From Kribbella pratensis (lineage in GTDB: Bacteria > Actinomycetota > Actinomycetes > Propionibacteriales > Kribbellaceae): a stretch of 64,000 nucleotides of DNA. Shown in pieces: positions 1-8,674 of the stretch (its first letter is position 1; the number at the start of each line of letters is the position of its first letter). A program made the translations under genes and the position numbers. Under the pieces are notes generated by a model. It was given only the letters and a program-made list of their open reading frames with translations, did no database searches and was not told the DNA's origin. The stretch lies in the NCBI RefSeq assembly GCF_004366075.1, contig NZ_SODU01000003.1:1364001-1428000 (forward strand), written 5' to 3'.

Positions 1-180
1 TTCTGCCTCGGCGCTCAACTGGCGCGGATCGAGCTACAGGAGTCGCTGGCGGCCCTCGTACGACGGTTCCCGCGGATGAGTCTCGCGAAGCCGGCCGAAG
101 AGCTCGAGTGGCGTCGCGTGCTGGTCAGCGGTCTCGCAGAACTGCCGGTGAACCTGGGCGGTCCACCGGCAGCTGGATGA
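1..180 (+). CDS. Cytochrome P450, C-terminal fragment (5' end outside window)
   Basis: Only the last 59 codons are present; the frame is open from base 1 and stops with TGA at 178-180. It opens with FCLGAQLARIE, the end of the P450 haem-binding loop: the Cys at codon 2 is the expected thiolate ligand of the haem iron, and the ALAR-like stretch with Glu starts the L helix. The remainder (ending LPVNLGGPPAAG) matches the usual C-terminal strand region of bacterial class I P450s. Substrate cannot be inferred. The gene ends one base before the stop codon of the convergent membrane-protein gene, so the two share no spacer. Confidence 0.85.
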   Translation, partial: FCLGAQLARIELQESLAALVRRFPRMSLAKPAEELEWRRVLVSGLAELPVNLGGPPAAG

Positions 181-1569
181 TCAGTTCTGCGAGCTGAACA
201 CGAGACCGTGCTCGGCCTCGTACTGCTCGATGAAGCGCTTCGCCATCGGTTCGCTGCATCCCACCGAACGCGCCAGGTTCGCCGCAGTGCGCTCGTGCCC
301 CTCCGGCCACTCGGTCAGCATGTTCCAGGCGCGCATGCGCCGCTTCTCCAGATCGGTCGGTTCGACCGCTTCTTCTTCTGCGGGCTTTGCCGCGACCACA
401 GGTTCCGGGTCGGGCAGGACGGGCTCCACCTTCGGGGTGGTGATCAGCGCCGGCGGCTGCGGATCGGCAGGGCCCGCGAACGGTGACGGTGGCTTCGGCT
501 TCTCCACCAGCGGTTCCGCCTTCGGCTGCGGGGCGAACGGCTTCAGGCTGCTCGCCGTACCGGTGACGACGTGCTGCGGCTCGCTCTCGTCCTCGACGAC
601 AACGGCCTCGGACACGTTCCCGCTGTCGGTCGGATCGGGCTGGTCGACGATCGCCATCAGCTCGCCGGTCCAGGCGTCGTCGTCCCGCAGTCCTACCCCG
701 GTGCCGTCGGCACGCCGCGGCTGCCCGCCCTCGAGCACCCACACGGCGGCGGGTACGGCGGGACGGTCCTCGGGCTGCTCCGGCGGCGGTGAGATCGCCT
801 TGGTCAGCTTGTTGGTGATGACCTCGTAGTTGATCCGCTCCTCGAGCATCCCGGCCAGCCGGTCGGGGTCGTACGTCGTCTCGGCGATCTTCGCCAGCCG
901 CTCGTCCTGGTGCTCGGAACGGATGTACTCCGCGACGGTGCCGGCGATCGCGTCCCGGCGGCTCTTGTTCCGGATCTGGTGCTGGGCCGCACGGAGGCTC
1001 TCGTACAGCCCGTAGCCGTGCTCGATCGCCAGCGACCGCGCCAGCCAGGTGACCCGTGGCTCACGGGCCCACTGGACGATGCCGTACACCGGGCCGGTCT
1101 CGCGCATCTGGCCCGCACGACGGAGCGCGTCACGGCGACGGGCCGAGCTGTGGATCAGCCAGAGCACGTACGCGAACGCGGACAGACCGCCGAAGCCGAA
1201 GGCCAGGAACCGCTCCTCCGGCCGCCAGTGGCCGACCACGTTGAAGACGACCGCGACGAGCGCCGCGAAGAACGACATCGCGCGGTACGCGTAGGCCTGC
1301 TCGCCCTTGCGGCGGCGCAGGTCGGCGAGCGCCGCCGTGGCGACACCACCGAGCTCCAGCACCGCGACAGCGGGCGTGACGAGGACGATCTTGAGCAGCT
1401 GCGAGAAGCCGTCGTCCGGCCAGGGGATATGGGTCACGCCGGCCCAGACCTGGCCGACCAGCGCCGCGGCAGCCGCGGTCGCGTAGAAAGCGTAGGCGAC
1501 TTTGTCCGCACCGGTGAGGGGTACGTTGACCAGTTCGCCAGTACTGGTTGTGCTGGTGTTCTCCTGCAA
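181..1569 (-). CDS. DUF2637-like four-helix membrane protein with C-terminal helix-turn-helix
   Basis: A protein of about 462 residues. Four hydrophobic segments lie in the first 150 residues, separated by short basic loops, an arrangement like the DUF2637/SpdB-type proteins of actinobacterial mobile elements and chromosomes. A cytoplasmic helical region follows, then a Pro/Glu/Lys-rich linker, and the last 50 residues (RTAANLARSVGCSEPMAKRF) look like a small helix-turn-helix. I place the start at TTG 1569 because CAGGAGAG at 1576-1583 lies 6 bases upstream; an ATG at 1635 is in frame but has no ribosome site. Function is unknown; membrane-anchored DNA binding is a guess from domain order. 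It converges exactly on the P450 gene. Confidence 0.7.
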   Translation of the reverse strand: MQENTSTTSTGELVNVPLTGADKVAYAFYATAAAAALVGQVWAGVTHIPWPDDGFSQLLKIVLVTPAVAVLELGGVATAALADLRRRKGEQAYAYRAMSFFAALVAVVFNVVGHWRPEERFLAFGFGGLSAFAYVLWLIHSSARRRDALRRAGQMRETGPVYGIVQWAREPRVTWLARSLAIEHGYGLYESLRAAQHQIRNKSRRDAIAGTVAEYIRSEHQDERLAKIAETTYDPDRLAGMLEERINYEVITNKLTKAISPPPEQPEDRPAVPAAVWVLEGGQPRRADGTGVGLRDDDAWTGELMAIVDQPDPTDSGNVSEAVVVEDESEPQHVVTGTASSLKPFAPQPKAEPLVEKPKPPSPFAGPADPQPPALITTPKVEPVLPDPEPVVAAKPAEEEAVEPTDLEKRRMRAWNMLTEWPEGHERTAANLARSVGCSEPMAKRFIEQYEAEHGLVFSSQN

Positions 1570-1747
1570 GACGTGCTCTCCTGACCGGTTTGGGCTCTCC
1601 GGCAGTTCGTCGGGTGGGTGGTACGGCGGCCCCATTTAGCGCGCTGCAAGAGGCTACCGGTTTCCGGCCCCGAACGGGGAGGCGAATCCGGAAACGTCTC
1701 GAACCTCCCCGCTCGGGCCCCGGTTCTAACCTGTCAATTCAAACGCG

Positions 1748-1784
1748 TTGTGGGGTCGGCTCCGAGATTCGTAGGGTCGGCTCC
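1748..1784 (+). promoter_or_regulatory. Leaderless promoter and direct repeat upstream of the phosphotransferase gene
   Basis: TTGTGG (1748-1753) and TAGGGT (1772-1777) are spaced 18 bp and place transcription start at or next to the ATG at 1785. There is no Shine-Dalgarno sequence. The 11-mer GGGTCGGCTCC occurs twice (1753-1763 and 1774-1784), 21 bp apart, that is two helical turns, and could be an operator that spans the promoter. Confidence 0.5.
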
Positions 1785-2705
1785 ATGATCCCGACGCTCC
1801 GCTCACTCCCCGACCCCGAGGCCCTGGCCGCGGAGCTCGGCACGCGTTACCGCCTCGGCTTCACCAGTTGCACGCTGCTCCGTTCGCTCGTGAACGACGT
1901 CTACGAGCTGGCCACCGGGACCGCGCGGTACGTCCTCAAGCTCTATCGGTACGGCGGCCGCGGACCGGACGAAATCCGTTGGGAGACAGGGCTTTCGGAG
2001 CATCTGCGCGCATCCGGCGTACTCGCCCCACCGGTCGTTCCGCTGCCCGACGGGGAGACCGTCGGACTCCTCGAGACCCCCGAGGGTCCGCGGCCGTTCA
2101 CCCTGCTCGGGTACGTCGAGGGCACCAAGCCGCGACCGCCGTTCACCGACGAGGTGTACGCCGACTTCGGCCGGCAACTCGCCGCATTTCACGATGCCGC
2201 CGACAACTACACGTCGCCGTACCATCGGCCGCCGGCCGATCTCGTTCACCGGCTCGACCGGCCGCTCGAAGAAATCCTCGCCGTGGACGACACGGAGGAA
2301 AACCTGCTCCGGTCTCTTGCGGGTGCTGTACGGAGCAACCTCGCGCAGTACTCAAAGGCAGGAACCTGCCACGGCGACGTCACGATGGACAATGTTTTGT
2401 TGACCGAGCAGGGACTTCTGCTGCTCGATTTCGATCTCGCCGCGGTCGGGCCGTTGGCAGCGGATTTCGGCGGCGTCGCGACGACACCGCACTGGGACGC
2501 TTTCAAGGCCGGGTACGCCGCGCGCCGGCCGATCACGCCCGAGGACGAGGCGGCGATCCCGTACCTGCAGGTCGCCGGCAGCATCTTCAACCTGTACTTC
2601 CACCTCGTCGACAAGCCGCGCTGGCGCGGCGCCGAGTCGCGGGACGAGGGCTGGGCCGCGGCCGAGCTCGACGGGCTGCGCGCGGCGGCCGCCGTACTTC
2701 TCTGA
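1785..2705 (+). CDS. Phosphotransferase of the aminoglycoside phosphotransferase/homoserine kinase fold
   Basis: A 306-residue protein of the APH (protein-kinase-like) family. An N-terminal lobe with the nucleotide-binding Lys (YVLKLYRYG) is followed by the catalytic loop CHGDVTMDN (Brenner-type HxDxxxxN variant HGDVTMDN) and the metal-binding LLDFDLA. Family members phosphorylate small alcohols such as aminoglycosides, homoserine, choline or sugars; nothing here fixes the substrate. The longer frame reaching upstream to 1548 was rejected because it crosses the membrane-protein gene and the promoter. The start at 1785 agrees with a leaderless TAGGGT promoter. The histidine kinase gene follows after 64 bp. 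Confidence 0.8.
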   Translation: MIPTLRSLPDPEALAAELGTRYRLGFTSCTLLRSLVNDVYELATGTARYVLKLYRYGGRGPDEIRWETGLSEHLRASGVLAPPVVPLPDGETVGLLETPEGPRPFTLLGYVEGTKPRPPFTDEVYADFGRQLAAFHDAADNYTSPYHRPPADLVHRLDRPLEEILAVDDTEENLLRSLAGAVRSNLAQYSKAGTCHGDVTMDNVLLTEQGLLLLDFDLAAVGPLAADFGGVATTPHWDAFKAGYAARRPITPEDEAAIPYLQVAGSIFNLYFHLVDKPRWRGAESRDEGWAAAELDGLRAAAAVLL

Positions 2706-2709
2706 CGTT

Positions 2710-2763
2710 CACAGGAACGTCCCAGGAAACACGAAGCAACCCACAGGGCCGGCCGCACATCCT
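2710..2763 (+). promoter_or_regulatory. Phased CAGG repeats, candidate OmpR-family response-regulator box
   Basis: CAGGAA occurs at 2712-2717 and 2723-2728 (period 11 bp) and CAGGG at 2744-2748 (a further 21 bp). Direct half-sites with an 11-bp period are typical of OmpR/PhoB-family binding sites. CATCCT at 2758-2763 is a one-mismatch -10 hexamer that would give a leaderless start at ATG 2770. Confidence 0.4.
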
Positions 2764-2769
2764 GGGTGC

Positions 2770-4167
2770 ATGAAGGTCGCGGCACGTTCCTTGAGTGTGC
2801 GGGTCGCGGCGGCGATGGTGGCGCTGGTCGCGGTGGTGAGTCTCGTGATCGGCGTGCTGACGACCGCCGCGATCGGCTCGTACCTGACCAGGCAACTGGA
2901 CGGAAAGGTCGCCGCCACACAAGACCGCGCGATCGGTGCGCTCAAGAACGGCGGCCCGCCGCCGGACGCACCGCACGGACAGGACGCCGGCACGGTGACG
3001 GTCTACACGGGATCTTCCTCGGCCGTCGGCGACGTGATCACCGCCGACGGCAAGCTCAGCGAGCTGTCCGACCAGGCGGTCGACGTACTCGACGATCTGG
3101 CCGACGGTCAGAACAAGACCGTCGATCTCCCGGACCTCGGCGAGTACCGCGTGCACGCGACGAGCGTCGGACAGTTCACCGTGATCACCGGGCTCCCGAC
3201 CAAGGACATCCAGAACACGATCAACAGTCTGATCGGGTGGGAGGCGCTGTTCGGCGGGATCGGGGTACTCACCGCGGGCGGCGTCGCGGTGTTCGTCGTA
3301 CGGCGTCAACTGCGGCCGCTGCGCCGCGTCGCGCAGACCGCCCGCGAGGTGGCCGGCCTGCCGCTCGACACCGGCGAGATCGGGATGACCGCACGGGTGC
3401 CGGATCAGCTCACGGACGAACGGACCGAGGTCGGCCAGGTCGCCGTCGCGCTGAACACGCTGCTCGGTCACATGGAGAACGCCCTCGACGCGCGGCATCG
3501 CAGCGAGCAGCAGGTCCGGCAGTTCGTCGCGGACGCCTCGCACGAGCTGCGTACGCCGCTGACCACGATCCACGGGTATGCCCAGCTGAGCCTGCACCAG
3601 GGCGATCCCGAACTGTTCACGCACGCGATGGGCAAGGTGATGGTCGAGACCACCCGGATGGCGTCACTGGTCGAGGACCTCCTGCTCCTCGCCCGGCTGG
3701 ACGCCGGCCGGCCGCTCGACAGCCGCCCGGTCGACCTGTCCCGGCTCGCCCTCGACTCGATCACCGACGCGCGAATCATTGCCCCCAGCCACCATTGGGA
3801 GCTCGATCTGCCGGCCGAACCGATCATCGTGATCGGCGACGAGCAGCGCCTGCATCAGGTGGTCGCCAACCTGCTCACCAACGCGCGCCGGCACACCCCG
3901 CCCGGCACCACAGTCACCGTCGCCGCCACCAGCAGCGACCGCTCCGCCCTGCTCACCATCCACGACGACGGCCCCGGCTTCCCCGCCGACCTGCTCCCCA
4001 ACGTCTTCCAGCGCTTCACCCGAGCCGACACCGCCCGCAACCGCTCCACCGGCGGCGCCGGCCTGGGCCTCTCCCTGGCCCAATCCATAACCCAAGCCCA
4101 CCAAGGCACCCTCACCCTCACCTCAACCCCCGGCAACACCACCTTCACCCTCACCCTCCCCCGCTGA
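2770..4167 (+). CDS. Sensor histidine kinase (no adjacent response regulator)
   Basis: A 465-residue membrane kinase. TM1 covers about residues 9-35, an extracytoplasmic sensor loop about 36-155, TM2 about 156-180, then a HAMP linker, a HisKA domain with DASHELRTPL (phospho-acceptor His at residue 258), and a HATPase_c domain with N box ANLLTNARRH, G1 box DDGPGFP and G2 box TGGAGLGLSL. All catalytic elements are intact. Such EnvZ/MprB-like kinases are normally encoded just after an OmpR-type regulator; here the upstream gene is a phosphotransferase and the downstream one converges, so the partner must lie elsewhere. The last 90 codons are strikingly C-rich compared with the rest of the gene. 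Confidence 0.92.
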   Translation: MKVAARSLSVRVAAAMVALVAVVSLVIGVLTTAAIGSYLTRQLDGKVAATQDRAIGALKNGGPPPDAPHGQDAGTVTVYTGSSSAVGDVITADGKLSELSDQAVDVLDDLADGQNKTVDLPDLGEYRVHATSVGQFTVITGLPTKDIQNTINSLIGWEALFGGIGVLTAGGVAVFVVRRQLRPLRRVAQTAREVAGLPLDTGEIGMTARVPDQLTDERTEVGQVAVALNTLLGHMENALDARHRSEQQVRQFVADASHELRTPLTTIHGYAQLSLHQGDPELFTHAMGKVMVETTRMASLVEDLLLLARLDAGRPLDSRPVDLSRLALDSITDARIIAPSHHWELDLPAEPIIVIGDEQRLHQVVANLLTNARRHTPPGTTVTVAATSSDRSALLTIHDDGPGFPADLLPNVFQRFTRADTARNRSTGGAGLGLSLAQSITQAHQGTLTLTSTPGNTTFTLTLPR

Positions 4168-4173
4168 GCCGCC

Positions 4174-4302
4174 ATTTGCCTGGCTGGCCCACCAATTTGC
4201 CTGGCTCACCCATCAATTTGCTTGGCCCACCCACCAAGTTGGGGGTTCGCCACCCTGGTCGCGGGTGTGGAACCCCCCATTTGGTGGGTGGGCCAGGCAA
4301 AT
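4174..4302. repeat. Three tandem 21-bp repeats plus one inverted copy between convergent genes
   Basis: Three head-to-tail 21-mers (4174-4194, 4195-4215, 4216-4236) start with ATTTGCCTGGC or ATTTGCTTGGC and end with CCACCA or CATCA. A fourth copy at 4282-4302 is inverted and matches the reverse complement of copy 3 at 20 of 21 positions, so RNA from either strand could form a 21-bp stem. The 45-base loop itself holds an imperfect inverted repeat (GGGGGTTC/GGAACCCCCC). It lies between the kinase and the PmoA-like gene, so it may act as a bidirectional terminator; the tandem copies are not needed for that. Confidence 0.7.
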
Positions 4303-4392
4303 GCGGCCGGCGGGACTTGGCGGGCTGGCGGGTAGCGGGGCGCCGGTGGCGGTTTAGCGGGGTGGGATGGCGGGGTGGGATGGCGGGGCTGC
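4303..4392. repeat. G-rich spacer with tandem 13-bp repeat
   Basis: The 90 bases before the PmoA-like stop codon are G-rich on the plus strand. GGGGTGGGATGGC is repeated exactly at 4359-4371 and 4372-4384. No gene or promoter is visible. Confidence 0.5.
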
Positions 4393-5304
4393 TTAGGTGG
4401 CTAGGGCTTTTTGGGCTTGGGCTGCTAGGGACTTGGCGCGGTTGTCGTCGGTGAGGCCGTCGGCGACGAGTACGGCGTACCGGAGGCGGAGGGTGTCGTT
4501 GGCGGGGAAGGGGAGTTCTTCGGTGAAGAACGGGGCGGGGCAGACCGCGGCGAAGTCCTCCGAGCGGACGAACCACTCGGGTGGGTGGCGGACGTTGTCG
4601 GCGGCGTCGGCGACGATGATGGTCGACGCGGTGTCGGTCTCGTCCTGGCGGGCGGTGAAGCCCATCCACGGTGCGCGCTGCCCGCGCAACTCGTCCCCGC
4701 CCTTGCCCTGCGGCGCGAGGATCGTCCCGTTCGTGAAGGACCGCGGCCCACGCCAGAACAACCCGCCGTACCCAGCATTCGGCCGTCCCGCCGTAGTCGG
4801 GCTGCCGATCTGGATGAGTTCGCCGGAGACGTTCGTCATCGCGGTCTCGTAGACCAGCACCCATCCATCGTCTGCGAGCCGCACAGTGATCGTGCGGGCC
4901 TCGTCGACGACATGCTGACCGCCCTGCGTGTGCCAGGACAGGTGATGCGCGAACCGGACCTCGTCGTCGGACACGTCCAGCGCATGGACCCGGTCGTGGT
5001 CCTGCGAGCCGTTGTTGCCGAGCGGCTTGTACCCGTTCTCCTTGGTGTACGTCGGGCCACCCCAGAAATTGTCGTGCCCGAAGTGCGGCAACGACCAGGA
5101 CATGCCCTTGTGCCACAGGTGGTCCCACGGGCGGTACACGCTGACCAGGTCGCCGGTCAGCGTCCGGATCGGGTGGAAGTACGGTCGCGGCGACTCGTAC
5201 TGCGGGTCGTCCGCCTTGTACACATAGGTGAACAGCTCGCCGCCGCCCGCCGTGACCTGGATCGACCGGCCGACAGCGTGGTTGCAGCCGAGGTTCTGCG
5301 TCAT
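4393..5304 (-). CDS. PmoA-like protein (DUF6807 family)
   Basis: A 303-residue soluble protein that fits the family annotated as PmoA (DUF6807), often found with Gfo/Idh/MocA dehydrogenases in sugar clusters; despite the label the family is not shown to be methane mono-oxygenase. Visible features are YFHPIRTLTG near residue 43, HLWHKGMSWS with two conserved-looking His, and an all-beta pattern to the end. There is no signal peptide, so a cytoplasmic role is expected. Its ATG overlaps the TGA of the upstream dehydrogenase by one base (TGATG), which couples the two. It is the last gene of a five-gene operon (permease, permease, binding protein, dehydrogenase, this gene). Confidence 0.8.
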   Translation of the reverse strand: MTQNLGCNHAVGRSIQVTAGGGELFTYVYKADDPQYESPRPYFHPIRTLTGDLVSVYRPWDHLWHKGMSWSLPHFGHDNFWGGPTYTKENGYKPLGNNGSQDHDRVHALDVSDDEVRFAHHLSWHTQGGQHVVDEARTITVRLADDGWVLVYETAMTNVSGELIQIGSPTTAGRPNAGYGGLFWRGPRSFTNGTILAPQGKGGDELRGQRAPWMGFTARQDETDTASTIIVADAADNVRHPPEWFVRSEDFAAVCPAPFFTEELPFPANDTLRLRYAVLVADGLTDDNRAKSLAAQAQKALAT

Positions 5305-6422
5305 CAGCTCTCCCGTTCCACTGGTTTCGTCCAGGGCGCCCCGATCTCGCTGAACAGCGCCAGCTCGTCCGAGGCCCGGTCGATCCAGTCCTCGACGTCG
5401 AGGACGATCGGCCGGCGCTCCAGTCCTTCGCCTTCCCAGCGCACCAGCTCGGGCGGGATCGCCACCGGGTCCGGCGCCGTCCGCACTGCCTCGACCACGC
5501 GGGTGAACCCGCCCGTGGCCTCCAGCGGCACGTACAGCGGGACCGACGGATCCGCCCGATGCGCGAGCAGGTTCTCCAAGAGATCAGCTCTGCCGTACTT
5601 CGTGTCACCGATCAGGTCCGACTGGTACGTCAGGACCGCGCGCCCCTCCGACCCGTGCACGATCACCGTCGCCTCGAGATGATCGACGGCGCACAACGTC
5701 ACCGCGATCAGGATCGGCGTACCGCGGGTGGTCGTGATCCGCACCGCGGAGGTGTCGTCGGACTCGATCGGGTTCGCGCGGTACAACTCGGTCTCGATCG
5801 ACCGTACGTCGTCCACACCGGTCGAACCGTCCAGCAGCAGGGCCGCCGCGGTCGCGTGGGCGAGCGGGTTCGTGACCGCGCCGTCGACGACATCGACACC
5901 GTCGAGCCGCCGTTTGCCGGACCATCGCGCGCGCTGGAAGTACCGGGCCTTGCGCACCCACTTCCCCACCGCGCTGATGCCCCGGATCTCGCCGAGCTGC
6001 CCTTCGGCGACCATCGCCGCCAGCTTCAGCGTGGCCTCCGACGCCTGCGCCTGGAAGCCCACCTGACACGCCCGCCCGGTCTCGGCCACCACCGCGGACA
6101 ACTGCTCGAACTCGGCCATCGACGCCGTCGGCGGCTTCTCCAGCAGTACGTCGGCGCCCGCGCGCATCGCCAGCTCCGCCAGCGGGACGTGGGTCTGGAT
6201 CGGCGTACAGATCACCACCACGTCGACCTCGGTTGCCGCGAGCAACTCGTCCAGGCCGCCGAAGACCTGGACGCTCGCGGGCAGGTCGCCGCCGCCTTGC
6301 GGATCAGCGACCGCGACCAGCTCGGCCCGGCCGGCCTCCGCCAGCCGGGCGACGTTGCGTACGTGGGAGGCTCCGTGGCCGTGGATTCCCACCACGGCCA
6401 CGCGGGCCACCGTCATCGACAA
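5304..6422 (-). CDS. Gfo/Idh/MocA family oxidoreductase
   Basis: A 372-residue NAD(P)-dependent sugar dehydrogenase-like protein. The N-terminus has a Rossmann fold with GIHGHGASH in place of a classical GxGxxG, followed by the family's EKPPTAS motif (EKP) near residue 125. The C-terminal alpha/beta domain carries the substrate pocket. Family members oxidise or epimerise sugars, inositols or sugar acids in the cytoplasm, which fits an operon that also encodes an importer. It lies 19 bp after the binding protein gene and overlaps the PmoA-like gene by one base. Substrate unknown. Confidence 0.88.
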   Translation of the reverse strand: MSMTVARVAVVGIHGHGASHVRNVARLAEAGRAELVAVADPQGGGDLPASVQVFGGLDELLAATEVDVVVICTPIQTHVPLAELAMRAGADVLLEKPPTASMAEFEQLSAVVAETGRACQVGFQAQASEATLKLAAMVAEGQLGEIRGISAVGKWVRKARYFQRARWSGKRRLDGVDVVDGAVTNPLAHATAAALLLDGSTGVDDVRSIETELYRANPIESDDTSAVRITTTRGTPILIAVTLCAVDHLEATVIVHGSEGRAVLTYQSDLIGDTKYGRADLLENLLAHRADPSVPLYVPLEATGGFTRVVEAVRTAPDPVAIPPELVRWEGEGLERRPIVLDVEDWIDRASDELALFSEIGAPWTKPVERES

Positions 6423-6441
6423 TCAGTTGCCGTCAGCAACA

Positions 6442-7770
6442 CTATTTGAGCTCCCCGTTGACCTCGTCCAGGAAGGCCTTGGCGGCCGCGTCCGGTGTCT
6501 GCCGACCGAACAGTACCTCGGTCGTGTACCGCTGGATGATCTTCTCCACCTGACCGCCACCGACCGGCGGCGCCGGCGACGGGTCGCCGAGTTCCTTGCC
6601 GATGTCCTGGATGAACTTGGCGGACGCGGCGTCGGCCGGCTGCAGCTTCGGCGTCACCGCAGAGCGGATCTCGGTGTTCGGCGGCACGCCCCGCTCGGCC
6701 AGCAGGATGTTGCCGGCAGCGGTGTTGTTGGCGAGGAAGTTGACGAACTCGACCGCTTCCTTCTGGTGCTTGCTCCGCGACGAGATCGACCAGAACATGG
6801 ATCCCTTGTAGTACGAGCCGTTCGCGCTGGCCTTGCCTTCGACGCTCGGGACGCGGAGCAACTTGAGCTCCGTGCCGGCCGCCTTGCTCATGGCGTTCAG
6901 CTGGTTGCTCCACATCCAATTCATCGCCAGCTTGCCGGTGGCCATCGCGGACTGGTCGAGTGCGGCGTTCATGTCCTGCGAGATGGCCTCCGCCGACGGG
7001 ATGGCCTTCGCGTCCCTCATCTTCAGCACCTGCTGGTAGAACGCCGTCACCTGCTCCGGCGAGACGCCGACCTTGCCGTCCTGGGTCCACAGCGACTCGC
7101 CGTGCTGGCGGGCCCACAGGTTCAGCGCGGCCTCGTTCGTGCCGGGTGCACCGGTGCCGAACGCCTTGCCGTTCAGCTTGGTGGTGAGCTCGGCAGCGAT
7201 CCGGGTGTAGTCGTCCCAGGTCCAGGTGGTGTCGTCGGGCATGGCGACACCGGCTGCTTTGAACAGCGCCGGGTTGGCCACGATCGCGAACGAGTTGATG
7301 CCGGCGTTCAGGCCGTACAGACCGCCGTCGAACTCACCGGCCTTGAGCGTGTCGTCCTCGAACTTGCCGGTGTCGAGGCCCTCGGACTTCTTCAGGTCCT
7401 GCAGCGCGCCGCGGTCGGCGTACTCGCGCAGGTACTTCTCGTCCATCTGGATGATGTCCGGGGCGTCGTTCGCCGCGACCTTGGTGGCGAGCTTGTCCCA
7501 GTACCCGGACCACTCGCCGAACTCACCCTTGATCTTGATGTTCGGATGGTCCTTCTGGAACGCGTCGATCGCCTGCTGGGTCAGCTTCGTGCGGGTATCG
7601 CCACCCCACCAGGTGAATCGGAGCGTGACGTCGCCGCCGCCGCCGGCGGACGATCCGCCACCGCCGGAGTCACCGCCACAGGCGCTCGCGGCCAGCAAGG
7701 TGGTGGCGACCGCCATGGCGGCCAGGGCGCGCAGGCGGCGGCCCGCGGTGCGTCGGATGTGCGGCCTCAT
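6442..7770 (-). CDS. Sugar ABC transporter substrate-binding lipoprotein
   Basis: A 442-residue extracellular solute-binding protein of family 1. The signal peptide begins MRPHIRRTAGRRLRAL, and Cys in SACGGDSGGG is the likely lipidated residue, followed by a Gly/Ser linker. VTLRFTWWGGD then starts the mature domain, the usual opening strand of maltose-type binding proteins. The start at ATG 7770 is chosen over GTG 7779 because AAAGG sits 8-9 bases upstream and partly overlaps that GTG. It follows the second permease by 19 bp. No ATPase gene is nearby, so a shared MsiK-like ATPase elsewhere is assumed. Confidence 0.9.
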   Translation of the reverse strand: MRPHIRRTAGRRLRALAAMAVATTLLAASACGGDSGGGGSSAGGGGDVTLRFTWWGGDTRTKLTQQAIDAFQKDHPNIKIKGEFGEWSGYWDKLATKVAANDAPDIIQMDEKYLREYADRGALQDLKKSEGLDTGKFEDDTLKAGEFDGGLYGLNAGINSFAIVANPALFKAAGVAMPDDTTWTWDDYTRIAAELTTKLNGKAFGTGAPGTNEAALNLWARQHGESLWTQDGKVGVSPEQVTAFYQQVLKMRDAKAIPSAEAISQDMNAALDQSAMATGKLAMNWMWSNQLNAMSKAAGTELKLLRVPSVEGKASANGSYYKGSMFWSISSRSKHQKEAVEFVNFLANNTAAGNILLAERGVPPNTEIRSAVTPKLQPADAASAKFIQDIGKELGDPSPAPPVGGGQVEKIIQRYTTEVLFGRQTPDAAAKAFLDEVNGELK

Positions 7771-7789
7771 GATGTGCACCTTTCAGGGG

Positions 7790-8674
7790 TTACTTGATAC
7801 CGGTGGTCGCGATGCCCTTGATCAGGAATCGCTGGCCGACCAGGAATGCGAGGAAGACCGGGACCAGGGAAACGACCGACATCGCGAACATCGACCCCCA
7901 CGACGATTCCGACGTGGCGTCGACGAACGACCGCAGTGCGACCGGGACGGTGTACATGTGCGGGTCGGTCAGGTAGATCAGCTGGCTGAAGAAGTCGTTC
8001 CAGGTCCAGATGAACGTGAAGATCGTCGTGGTGGCCAGCGCCGGCACCATCAGCGGGAGGATGATCCGGAGGAAGATCGAGGCCTTGCCGCAGCCGTCGA
8101 TCCGGGCGGCCTCGTCCAGCTCGCGCGGGATACCGCGGATGAACTGCACCATCAGGAACACGAAGAACGCGTCCGTCGCGAGCAGCTTCGGCACGATCAG
8201 CGGAAGCACCGTGTTGATCCAGCCCAGGTTCGAGAACAGGATGTACTGCGGCACGATCACCACGTGGATCGGCAGCATGATGCTCAGCAGCATGATCGCG
8301 AACCAGAACTTCTTGCCCCTGAACTCCAGCCGGGCGAACGCGTACGCCGCCATCGAGCAGGACACCAGGTTGCCGATGATCGAGCCGAGCACCACGACCG
8401 CGGAGTTCAGCAGGTAGCGGGTGAACGGCTCGGTCAGCGCATGCCAGCCGACCCGGTAGTTCTCGATCCGCAGGTCCTTCACCAGGATCCCGGGATCGCG
8501 GAAGATCTCGTTGCCCGGTCGCAGCGAGCTGACCACCATCCAGATCACCGGGTACAGCATCACCAGCGCCGACCCGGCCAGCAGCACGTGAATCACCAGC
8601 GGCCGGATCCTCGCCCAGGTGATGACGCCGGTACGCCCGGCGGTGACTGTGGTGCGGAGCGTTTCAGTCGTCAT
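7790..8674 (-). CDS. Carbohydrate ABC transporter permease (MalG type)
   Basis: A 294-residue inner-membrane permease with six predicted helices. The cytoplasmic EAA loop EAARIDGCG near residue 190 contacts the ATPase, and the C-terminus GIATTGIK is the common end of MalG-type subunits. It pairs with the MalF-type gene upstream, with an 11-base overlap. The pair plus the binding protein forms importer 1 of the window. Confidence 0.92.
   Translation of the reverse strand: MTTETLRTTVTAGRTGVITWARIRPLVIHVLLAGSALVMLYPVIWMVVSSLRPGNEIFRDPGILVKDLRIENYRVGWHALTEPFTRYLLNSAVVVLGSIIGNLVSCSMAAYAFARLEFRGKKFWFAIMLLSIMLPIHVVIVPQYILFSNLGWINTVLPLIVPKLLATDAFFVFLMVQFIRGIPRELDEAARIDGCGKASIFLRIILPLMVPALATTTIFTFIWTWNDFFSQLIYLTDPHMYTVPVALRSFVDATSESSWGSMFAMSVVSLVPVFLAFLVGQRFLIKGIATTGIK

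Noticed and set aside
1548..1784. Longer N-terminus for the phosphotransferase
   Set aside because: It would overlap the start of the membrane-protein gene and the promoter; the sequence before Met at 1785 is not family-like.
4174..4236. Tandem 21-bp repeats as a CRISPR array
   Set aside because: The copies are directly adjacent with no spacers, and no cas genes are present.
2766..4454. Long 562-residue open frame on the plus strand
   Set aside because: It is the +1 shadow of the histidine kinase gene: Arg/Pro-rich, no domains, and it runs into the repeat region.
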